Assembly: GCA_035535315.1 (NCBI GenBank)
Contig: DATLQD010000037.1
Coordinates: 1 to 35,403, forward strand
Length of the DNA: 35,403 nucleotides
Reading direction: 5' to 3'
Origin: DASQGA01 sp035535315
GTDB lineage: Bacteria > Actinomycetota > Thermoleophilia > Gaiellales > Gaiellaceae
Both the position numbers and the translations under genes were made by a program. The notes beneath the pieces were generated by a model, which had not been told where the DNA came from, searched no databases, and saw only the letters and a program-made list of their open reading frames with translations. Shown in pieces: positions 1 to 5,895 of the stretch (position 1 is the first letter of the stretch; every line of letters starts with the position of its first letter).

Positions 1-211
1 TGTCGTCGAGCGCCTCGTCCACCGTCCCGTGCACTGGAACTCCTAGCGGAGCCCCACCAAGCGCCTCCCCAAGATCTTGACCGGCCGCCGATCGGCTGAC
101 GGCGGAAACGAGCGAAAGGTCGGCCGCATCGAGCACGGCCCGCACCAACGCTTGCCCCGTCCAGCCCGTGGCTCCCGCGATACACAACGACAATTTCCGA
201 GTCGGCGGCAT
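1..211 (-). CDS. dapB: 4-hydroxy-tetrahydrodipicolinate reductase-like protein, N-terminal part (runs off left edge)
   Basis: The 70 codons from the ATG at 211 to the window edge are open and encode the start of a Rossmann-fold reductase. Residues 6-20 hold a beta strand followed by the nucleotide loop GATGWTG. About twenty residues later comes SAVSR, then a GQDLGEALG segment and GVPVHGTVDEAL. This order (GxxGxxG, the AAVDR-like strand end that reads the cofactor, the G-x-D-x-GE loop) is characteristic of DapB, which reduces the cyclic lysine/diaminopimelate precursor using NAD(P)H in the cytosol. An in-frame GTG lies five codons upstream of the chosen ATG and cannot be excluded. The catalytic His/Lys region and the C-terminal domain lie outside the window, so a DapB-related dehydrogenase (for example of 2,4-diaminopentanoate type) remains possible. 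Confidence 0.7.
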   Translation of the reverse strand, partial: MPPTRKLSLCIAGATGWTGQALVRAVLDAADLSLVSAVSRSAAGQDLGEALGGAPLGVPVHGTVDEALDD

Positions 212-346
212 GGTCGTCCAGCTCACTTTCAATCACTCGGGGATGAGCGCGACATCATCGCCGACCTGTGACATCGGCCGAGAACAGGCCCCGTCTCGAC
301 AATGGGTCCGACCGGTGACCAGACCTCCTTGGCGCTCAACTCGGCT

Positions 347-406
347 TCAGCCGCGCTCGATCAGCTCGATCCGGTACCCGTCCCGGTGACGCGGGCACGC
401 AAATCC
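347..406 (-). pseudogene. Relic of a VOC/glyoxalase gene 3' end (copy A)
   Basis: Read on the minus strand, 406 to 347 gives a short peptide ending DGYRIELIERG and a stop. This is almost the same as the C-terminus of the intact glyoxalase gene at 3886-4263 (DGYRVELIERG, stop). Nothing upstream in this frame looks like the rest of a VOC domain. It lies within the 252-base gap between the dapB-like start and the end of the cyclase/SBP gene; I see nothing else convincing in that gap. Its DNA is closest to the other relic at 3823-3885, with which it shares a TTTGCG-C-GC stretch before the conserved part. I infer gene debris or a recombination scar. Confidence 0.5.
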
Positions 407-463
407 ACCCTCGATCGGCCGTTGACTCGGCTGCCCTCGTGCATTGCGGCTAGAGCCCACGAC

Positions 464-1981
464 CTACCGCACCCACATCTGATCGAGAAGAACGCCGAAC
501 TGGGGGTTGAAAACGTAGTTCCCGACCCGCTTCGATACGAAATCGGCTTCACGAAGTGCGAAGAGCGGAACCGCGGGTGCTTCGTCCGCGAGCACCCGAT
601 CGATCCTCGCCCATGCGTCGGCCGCTTCGGCCGCGTCGCGCGTGCGTCGAGCCTGAGAAACTAGATCGTCGAGGCGCGGGCTGCAGAACTGCGACACGTT
701 CACGCCGCCCTCGGCGTTCGCCGCGCAGGTGAAGAGTGGTTCGACGAAGTTCGAGGCGCCCGCGAAGTCCTGGATCCAGCCCACGCGTACGGCGTCGATG
801 TGGCTGTCCCGCGCCAGCATCGCCGCGAAAACGTCGCCTTCCTCGCGCACCGAAGCGCGATACCCGACCTGCCGCAGGACGTGCGCAACGTACTTTCCGA
901 TCTGCGCCTGGTACGGGTCGTTCGGCGGAATCCCGATCGCGACGCGCTCGTCGAGCGTCCGTGACGCCTCCGCCAGGTGCCGCGCACGCGCGACGTCGGC
1001 ACCGCTCCAGATGCCCGCGGACGGATTCACGGTGTATGGGCAGTACGGTCGATATCCGGGCACCGCCGGCGGAAGCACCTGGCACGTCGGCCGCGCTACG
1101 AGCTCTCCTCCGGCCAGCTCAGCGAGATGGTTTCGGTCAGTCGCATATGCGAGTGCGCGGCGAGCTCGCACGTCGGAGAACGGGCGCTTCCGGGTGTTGA
1201 GCATGAGAAGCTGGACGCCACCCAGCGGCGCCGTGTGCAGTTGGGCGGGGTTCTGAACGGCAAGCCGCTCGACTTCGTCGCGCGAGAGGCCGCTCGTCCA
1301 GTCCGACTTCCCGGCTGCTACCTCCCCGACAGCACTTCGAAGGTCGCCTGCGTTTCCGTCACCAAGGATGCGGATCAGAATGCGGTCGGGGTATCCGTCC
1401 GGCTGAGCGTCGGGGGAGTAAACCTTGAAGTAGGGGTTCCGCTCGAGGCGAAGCTCGTCGCTCGGATCGAAGGACGCCGCCATGTAAGGCCCGGTTCCCG
1501 GAATCTTGTACACGCCGACCTCGCCAAACCGATTCAGGTCCGTGACCGGCTCAGCGGGCGCCGGCGCGTCGGCCGGAAGGACGAAGGCAAACGGAAGCGC
1601 CAACTTGGCAAGCAGGTCCGGGTCTGGTGCAGAAAGGTGAATCGTCACGGTCGCCGCCGCGTCGTCGATTTCGATTCCTTCCCGCAAGTCGCAACGGCCG
1701 GTCTGTGCCGAGCAGCGTTCGGCGCCAAGAATGCCGCCGTAGAAGGGCGGGGCACTCACCCCGTTCAAGCCGAGCAAGCGCTCCATCGAGGCGCGAAAAT
1801 CGCTGGCACGAAGCGGACTCCCGTCTGAATACCGCAGCCCACTCCGGAGCTGGAACCGGTACGTCCGCCCACCGTCCGTCGGAACCGGGAGCGTCTGAGC
1901 CAGATTGGGGACGAGCGTCGCGCCGGGAGCGCCGCCCGTCTTGCGATAGGCGACGAGCCCGTCGTACATGATCGACAGCAC
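464..1981 (-). CDS. Family 5 (peptide/oligopeptide-type) solute-binding domain, downstream half of an interrupted gene
   Basis: This 505-codon frame continues exactly in frame from the cyclase/propeller gene after one TGA at 1985-1987. It is an SBP_bac_5 domain: an N-terminal lobe with YDGLVAY, LVPNLAQTLP and GRTYRFQLRSGLRYSDG, the long middle ligand-binding part (GTGPYMAASFDPSDELRLERNPYF), and a C-terminal lobe ending near DQMWVR. Family members bind peptides or other solutes outside the cell for ABC importers. It has no signal peptide of its own and begins inside the domain: the strand GGTLVVSSYLSG and LDPAFAWQSDA lie before the TGA. It is therefore not a stand-alone gene despite a possible GTG at 1981. 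It functions only if the TGA is read through or is an assembly error; otherwise it is the dead 3' half of a pseudogene. Confidence 0.75.
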   Translation of the reverse strand: MLSIMYDGLVAYRKTGGAPGATLVPNLAQTLPVPTDGGRTYRFQLRSGLRYSDGSPLRASDFRASMERLLGLNGVSAPPFYGGILGAERCSAQTGRCDLREGIEIDDAAATVTIHLSAPDPDLLAKLALPFAFVLPADAPAPAEPVTDLNRFGEVGVYKIPGTGPYMAASFDPSDELRLERNPYFKVYSPDAQPDGYPDRILIRILGDGNAGDLRSAVGEVAAGKSDWTSGLSRDEVERLAVQNPAQLHTAPLGGVQLLMLNTRKRPFSDVRARRALAYATDRNHLAELAGGELVARPTCQVLPPAVPGYRPYCPYTVNPSAGIWSGADVARARHLAEASRTLDERVAIGIPPNDPYQAQIGKYVAHVLRQVGYRASVREEGDVFAAMLARDSHIDAVRVGWIQDFAGASNFVEPLFTCAANAEGGVNVSQFCSPRLDDLVSQARRTRDAAEAADAWARIDRVLADEAPAVPLFALREADFVSKRVGNYVFNPQFGVLLDQMWVR

Positions 1982-1984
1982 CCG

Positions 1985-1987
1985 TCA
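1985..1987 (-). other. In-frame TGA interrupting the cyclase/propeller/SBP gene
   Basis: The codons read AWQSDA, TGA, RVLSIMYDGLVAY with the same frame open on both sides. Related solute-binding domains, as I remember them, have Trp here (a SWQLL-type motif), so one G-to-A change of TGG explains it. The codon is followed by C, a comparatively weak stop context in bacteria. No SECIS-like stem-loop with the expected spacing and a loop G follows. Confidence 0.75.
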
Positions 1988-3724
1988 CGCGTCGGACTGC
2001 CACGCGAACGCCGGGTCGAGACAGTTGCACCCGGAGAGGTACGAGCTGACGACGAGCGTGCCCCCACGATGTCGTGATCTGGGCGGAAGCGCGGTGGCCC
2101 AGACTGTGTCGTCCGTCGCGGCAAGCGCGGCCGGGCTACTGCCCATCTCGATCGTGTCCACCACCTCGGCGCTCTCCCGATCGATGCGAAACACCTTGCC
2201 GGCCGAGGGGCTCGCCGCCCAGATCGCCCCGCCGGACGAGGCGATGCTGGAGACGTCTGGAGCGACGGACGCCAGCCTGATCACGGAGCCGGAGGTGGCA
2301 GCGATCTTTGAGACCGTCCCGTCCAGCGCGTTGGCCACCCACACGGCGTCACCGTCCATCCCGATCGCGCGGGGCCCATTGCCGACCGGGATCGTCTGGA
2401 TGACGGCGCGCTTCCTGACGTCGATGCGGCTGACGCTCGCGGTATCCCCGTTCGCCACCCAGATCGATCCGGCGCCCACGACGAGCGCCTCTGGGCGGCC
2501 GGCGACGCGCACGACGTCAGTTTCCACTCCGCGCCGTGGATCCACCCGCGACACGGTTCCGTCCAGCGTGTTCGCGACCCAGACGGCGCCCTCTCCGACC
2601 GCGACGGCGCCTGCGCCGTTGCCGACGGCGATGTCATCGCGAACCACGGTGTTCGAATCAGGACTGATTTGGGCGAGGGTGTGTCCCGTCGCATCGGTCA
2701 CCCAGACTGCACCCTCCCCCGCGGCGATCCCACCGGGTGTCCCCGGGACGCGGATGACCGGCCGCTCCTCGCGGTCTGGTTCGATGCGGGACACCGTTCC
2801 GTCGACGCTGTTCGCCACCCAAACCGAACCGAGGCCGTTGGCCACGGCAGTCGGTCCATTGCCGACCGGCGTGTCGCTCGCGAGCTTCCCATTCTTCGCG
2901 TCGATCGCCGCAAGCGTGTTCTCCTCGATGCGCTTCGGCTGGTCGGATCCGGCGAAGCCGGTGGTCAGGAGAGCGACGAGTAGAGCGAGGAGGGCGATCG
3001 CGACGACGGCGGCGACAGTGACGACGAGAGTGGTGCGAACGCCGCGAGGCTGCGGTGCATCAGTGGGCATGTCGAGCGGAAACGAGACTCCGTAGACGCG
3101 AACTCGTTCGGAGAGCCCCTTGACGCTTATGCGGCCGCGGTCGACGTAGCTCGTCTCGTCCACCTTGCGGGCGAGATGGGCGAGCCCCTCGCTGACGAGA
3201 ACCTCCCCGGGCTGGGCAAGGCTGCAGAGGCGCGCAGCCAGGTTCAGCGCTCCACCCCTGTAACCGTCTCCTACCGGGACAGCCTCGCCGGCATCGAGGC
3301 CGATCCCCACTCGAAGCGGAAGCGGATCCTCGGAGCGCATCTGCTCGACGAACCGATGCTGGAGCGCGATCGCTGTGCGTATCGCGTCGCGCGGAGAGGT
3401 AAAGACGACGAGTGCCTCGTCCCCGCGGAGCTCCACGAGGCGACCGCCCGAGGACGCGACGACGTTCTCGACGATCCCGGCAAAAGCGGCAGCGAGACGA
3501 GCCGCCGCCTCGTCGCCGTATTCCTGCGTGTAGCGCGTGTAGCCACGGACGTCAGCGATCAGGAAGGTCCGGATTCCGGCTTCCGACGTACGCGCGAGGG
3601 AGTGTTCAGTCTGCATGGCCGCAACGCCAGGGGGCGCGACATCTTCCGCCCTGACCTCCGGGCGGTCAACCATCCCCAAGTGCTGGACGGGCACGCCCGA
3701 GGCGGACCCGATGTCGGCGGTCAA
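1985..3724 (-). CDS. Class III adenylate/guanylate cyclase, membrane helix and beta-propeller, truncated by in-frame TGA before its solute-binding domain
   Basis: Residues about 50-220 form a class III nucleotide cyclase domain. The first metal Asp lies in IADVRGYTRY, the second in LRGDEALVVF, and the N-x-x-x-R transition-state pair in NLAARL, so the catalytic site looks intact. One hydrophobic helix follows (about 229-258), then roughly six repeats of the YVTN/NHL type (motif GSVWVAN-GTVSRI), and then the first strand of a family 5 solute-binding domain (GGTLVVSSYLSG) before TGA. Topology would place the cyclase inside the cell and the propeller and binding domain outside, that is, a receptor cyclase. 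The TTG at 3724 is the longest start; ATG at 3616, just before the cyclase domain, is an alternative. The frame continues for another 505 codons beyond the TGA. Confidence 0.8.
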   Translation of the reverse strand: MTADIGSASGVPVQHLGMVDRPEVRAEDVAPPGVAAMQTEHSLARTSEAGIRTFLIADVRGYTRYTQEYGDEAAARLAAAFAGIVENVVASSGGRLVELRGDEALVVFTSPRDAIRTAIALQHRFVEQMRSEDPLPLRVGIGLDAGEAVPVGDGYRGGALNLAARLCSLAQPGEVLVSEGLAHLARKVDETSYVDRGRISVKGLSERVRVYGVSFPLDMPTDAPQPRGVRTTLVVTVAAVVAIALLALLVALLTTGFAGSDQPKRIEENTLAAIDAKNGKLASDTPVGNGPTAVANGLGSVWVANSVDGTVSRIEPDREERPVIRVPGTPGGIAAGEGAVWVTDATGHTLAQISPDSNTVVRDDIAVGNGAGAVAVGEGAVWVANTLDGTVSRVDPRRGVETDVVRVAGRPEALVVGAGSIWVANGDTASVSRIDVRKRAVIQTIPVGNGPRAIGMDGDAVWVANALDGTVSKIAATSGSVIRLASVAPDVSSIASSGGAIWAASPSAGKVFRIDRESAEVVDTIEMGSSPAALAATDDTVWATALPPRSRHRGGTLVVSSYLSGCNCLDPAFAWQSDA

Positions 3725-3822
3725 CGTCTCGGCACGGGGGCGTTGCGGAATCGCTCCGCCCGAAGTCAGCTGCGCTTCGCCGCCCTGGAGCCGCCTGGTG
3801 CGTATCCCTCTACGTTGATCCT

Positions 3823-3885
3823 TCAGGCGCCGCGGTGCTCGATCAGGTCAACCCGGTAGCCGTCCGCAAGCCCGTGCGCGCAAAT
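3823..3885 (-). pseudogene. Relic of a VOC/glyoxalase gene 3' end (copy B), tandem to the intact gene
   Basis: Directly after the stop codon of the glyoxalase gene (3886-3888) the same frame continues with ICAHGL, then ADGYRVDLIEHRGA and a stop. This mirrors the real C-terminus (DPDGYRVELIERG, stop) at a distance of 57 bases, or 19 codons. It is an imperfect tandem copy of the gene's last part. It lies between the glyoxalase and cyclase genes; a related copy is at 347-406 beyond the cyclase locus. There is no start or preceding domain, so it is not a gene. Confidence 0.55.
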
Positions 3886-4263
3886 TCAGCCGCGCTCGAT
3901 GAGCTCCACGCGGTAGCCGTCCGGGTCGCGGACGAAGCAGAGCCGTGAGCCCCCCTCTCGCACGCTGTACGGCGGTCGCTCAGGCTCGATTCCCTGGCCG
4001 GCAAGACGCTCGAGCGTCGAGTCGAGATCGTCGACGGTGACGGCGATGTGCCCGTACGCCGTCCCGAGCTCGTACCCGCCCGCCGGTGTCTCGTGGTTGT
4101 GGGTCAGCTCGAGCCGGTCGGCGTCTCCCGGGAGGCCCATGAAGATGTTCGTCGCCTCGTCGCGGATCGGCATGCGGCCACGCTCCTCGAAGCCAAGCGC
4201 CTCGTAGAATGCAACCGAACGGTCGGGCTCGGTGATGCGGTAGCACGTGTGGATCAGTTCCAT
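3886..4263 (-). CDS. Lactoylglutathione lyase-like VOC family protein (glyoxalase I type)
   Basis: This 125-residue single-domain VOC protein starts at the ATG at 4263, preceded by a strong GAGGAGG ribosome site 7 bases upstream. Two beta-alpha-beta-beta-beta modules are visible. Four likely metal ligands sit where glyoxalase I has them: H5, E52 in LELTHN, H72 in GHIAVTVDD and E120 in YRVELIE. RMPIRDEATNIFMGLPGD and the DPDGYRVELIE ending resemble bacterial GloA. GloA converts the hemithioacetal of methylglyoxal and a thiol into a lactoylthiol; an actinobacterium may use mycothiol or another thiol rather than glutathione. A longer reading frame runs upstream but has no homology. Its 3' end is repeated twice in degraded form nearby. 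Confidence 0.85.
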   Translation of the reverse strand: MELIHTCYRITEPDRSVAFYEALGFEERGRMPIRDEATNIFMGLPGDADRLELTHNHETPAGGYELGTAYGHIAVTVDDLDSTLERLAGQGIEPERPPYSVREGGSRLCFVRDPDGYRVELIERG

Positions 4264-4348
4264 GCGGGTGCCTCCTCTTGAAGGCGGGAGGCTACCTCCG
4301 ATCCGCTCCATCGGCAGACAAGGCGCGCGGCCGCGGAGGCAGGGACGC

Positions 4349-4894
4349 TCATGCCGGCTCGAGGTCCTCGCGGACGAGCCCGAACACGATGCCGTCGACC
4401 CACTCGTCGTGACGCCAGTACGCCTTCCGCTTGACGCCTTCCTTGGTGAACCCCGCCCGCTCGAAATGGCGGATCGCGCGGTCGTTGAACCCGTAGCACT
4501 CGAGCTGCACGCGATGGAAGTCAAGATCGAAGATCAGGTGACGCGCCACGAGCTTGGTCGCCTCCGCAGCGAGGCCGCGCCCCCGGAAGTCGGGATGGAG
4601 CATGACCCCGTAGAGCTGCGCGATGCGACTCCGCCGGTTGCCGGTCGAGAAGGCCATCGTGCCTGCGGGCCACGAGCTGCCGTGCCACTCGACCTCGATC
4701 ACGAACCGCCCGTGGACGTCCGGCTCGGTCTCCGACCGCTCGATCTCCTCGAGAAGTGATGCCTTGTCCCGCGCGGAGACTGCCGACATGAACGGCTCGA
4801 TGTCCTCGTCGGTCGCGAGGCCGACAAGGAAATCGGCATCGGCCCTGGCGGCCCGCCGCAGCTGAAACCCATGTCCCTCGAGCGGCTCGGTCAC
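4349..4894 (-). CDS. GNAT family N-acetyltransferase
   Basis: A 181-residue GNAT domain of the RimJ/RimL-like subgroup. It opens with GFQLRRAARADADFL, has a long middle strand pair (FVIEVEWHGSSWPAGTMAF), then the acetyl-CoA signature GVMLHPDFRGRGLAAEA with the R-x-x-G-x-A pyrophosphate loop, and finishes with the typical C-terminal strand FERAGFTKEGVKRKAYWRHDEWVDGIVFGLV. Such enzymes move an acetyl group to protein N-termini or small amines; the substrate cannot be told here. I chose the GTG at 4894 because it overlaps the TGA of the upstream EamA gene in a GTGA unit, implying translational coupling. A much longer frame upstream (to 6016) is the shadow of the transporter. Confidence 0.85.
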   Translation of the reverse strand: MTEPLEGHGFQLRRAARADADFLVGLATDEDIEPFMSAVSARDKASLLEEIERSETEPDVHGRFVIEVEWHGSSWPAGTMAFSTGNRRSRIAQLYGVMLHPDFRGRGLAAEATKLVARHLIFDLDFHRVQLECYGFNDRAIRHFERAGFTKEGVKRKAYWRHDEWVDGIVFGLVREDLEPA

Positions 4895-5805
4895 GGGCGC
4901 TGGGGGGCGGCGAGCGCGTCGCGCGATCCGCGCGTAAGGCTCAGGCCCGCTCCGAGGGCGACGCCGCCCAGGATGAGGACCAGGCCGAGGAGGGCGTTCG
5001 CGGTCAGTCGCTCGTCGAGAAGCGTGACGCCGTAAAAGAGCGCGAAGGGCGGCAAGAGGTAGGTGACGAGCGTCGTGCGCGAGGAGCCAAAGGTCGTGAG
5101 CATCCGGTACAGGATGATCGATGCGACCGCGGTCCCCAAAATCCCGAGAGCCGCGACCGACCCCAGCGCCTTCGCGCTGGGCACCTGGTCGGGGATCTGG
5201 AAGAGGGAGAGCGGCAGCAGGACGACGGCGCCCCAGATGACCGCGGACGTTGCGGTCACGAGCGGCGGCGTCGTCGAGAACCGGTGCTGCGTAAAGAGGT
5301 TCGCGCAGGCGTACGAGAACGAGGCGACGACAACCGCGAGCGTCCCGGCCACCGCCCACCACCCACCCTCCGGATGGAACCCCGCAAGCACTCCGACCCC
5401 GGCCAGGCCGAGCAGGACGCCGGCGAGACGCGTCCCCGTCACGCGCTCGCCGGGGCTGAACCGGATCGCCAGGAGTGCCACGAAGATCGGCACGGACGCG
5501 TTCGCAATCGCCGCGATTCCCGAGTCGACGTACTTCTCGCCCCACGCGATCAGCGTGAACGGGATCGCGCCGTTGACGACCCCGAGGATGACGCCTCCCC
5601 GACCCGTGGCTCGAAGGGCGGCGATCGCCTCGCGGCGGCCCATCCTGGCGACGAGAAACGCAAGCAGGACCGCGCCGGCGAGGATCAGCCGGAGCTCGAT
5701 CATTGCCGCCGGCTCGATCTCGTCCACGGCGACCTTGATGAAGAGATAAGACGCGCCCCAGAGCGCCGACAGCGTGAGGAGGAGCGGCAGATAGGCGCGC
5801 GTCAC
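4891..5805 (-). CDS. EamA/DMT superfamily transporter
   Basis: This 304-residue protein is hydrophobic throughout, with about ten membrane helices in two EamA repeats. The first repeat starts SALWGASYLFIKVAV and includes the ELRLILAGAVLLAFLVA helix. The second includes the SIILYRMLTTFGSSRTTLVTYLLPPFALFYG helix pair with LDERLTANALLGLVLILGGVAL at the end. This matches drug/metabolite exporters of the RhaT/YdcZ/EamA type; the substrate is unknown. The GTG at 5805 is preceded at 6-base spacing by TAGCCT, suggesting a leaderless transcript, and no ribosome site is seen. It is the first gene of a two-gene unit with the GNAT protein and diverges from purL across less than 90 bases. Confidence 0.9.
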   Translation of the reverse strand: MTRAYLPLLLTLSALWGASYLFIKVAVDEIEPAAMIELRLILAGAVLLAFLVARMGRREAIAALRATGRGGVILGVVNGAIPFTLIAWGEKYVDSGIAAIANASVPIFVALLAIRFSPGERVTGTRLAGVLLGLAGVGVLAGFHPEGGWWAVAGTLAVVVASFSYACANLFTQHRFSTTPPLVTATSAVIWGAVVLLPLSLFQIPDQVPSAKALGSVAALGILGTAVASIILYRMLTTFGSSRTTLVTYLLPPFALFYGVTLLDERLTANALLGLVLILGGVALGAGLSLTRGSRDALAAPQRP

Positions 5806-5817
5806 GGGGCCAGGCTA
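5803..5817 (-). promoter_or_regulatory. Probable leaderless -10 box of the EamA gene
   Basis: On the minus strand TAGCCT (5817-5812) is followed by six bases and the GTG start at 5805. A TANNNT box 6-7 bases before the initiation codon is the hallmark of leaderless actinobacterial transcripts. No Shine-Dalgarno sequence is present. Confidence 0.45.
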
Positions 5818-5880
5818 TCGAGCGGGACAGGCTTCGCGTGAGGCCGCGCGCGGGGTGCTTCGACCGTCCGCGAGGAAGGC

Positions 5881-5895
5881 TAGAGTGGAGCTCTG
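5881..5895 (+). promoter_or_regulatory. Probable leaderless -10 box and CTG start of purL
   Basis: TAGAGT (5881-5886) lies six bases before CTG 5893-5895, the only start-like codon in frame upstream of the conserved PurL N-terminus. The spacing matches the TANNNT-6-start pattern at the EamA, MFS and ATPase genes in this window. A weak TTCGAC lies about 16 bases further upstream as a possible -35. Confidence 0.4.

Noticed and set aside
1985..1987. Selenocysteine reading of the TGA in the cyclase/SBP gene
   Set aside because: The expected residue is Trp, not Cys; the nearest stem-loop is too close to the UGA and its loop does not begin with a G in the first two bases.
4287..4299. GGAGG-CTA-CCTCC hairpin between the GNAT and glyoxalase genes
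   Set aside because: The loop is only three bases and no T-run follows; part of it lies near a ribosome site, so it is not convincing as a terminator.
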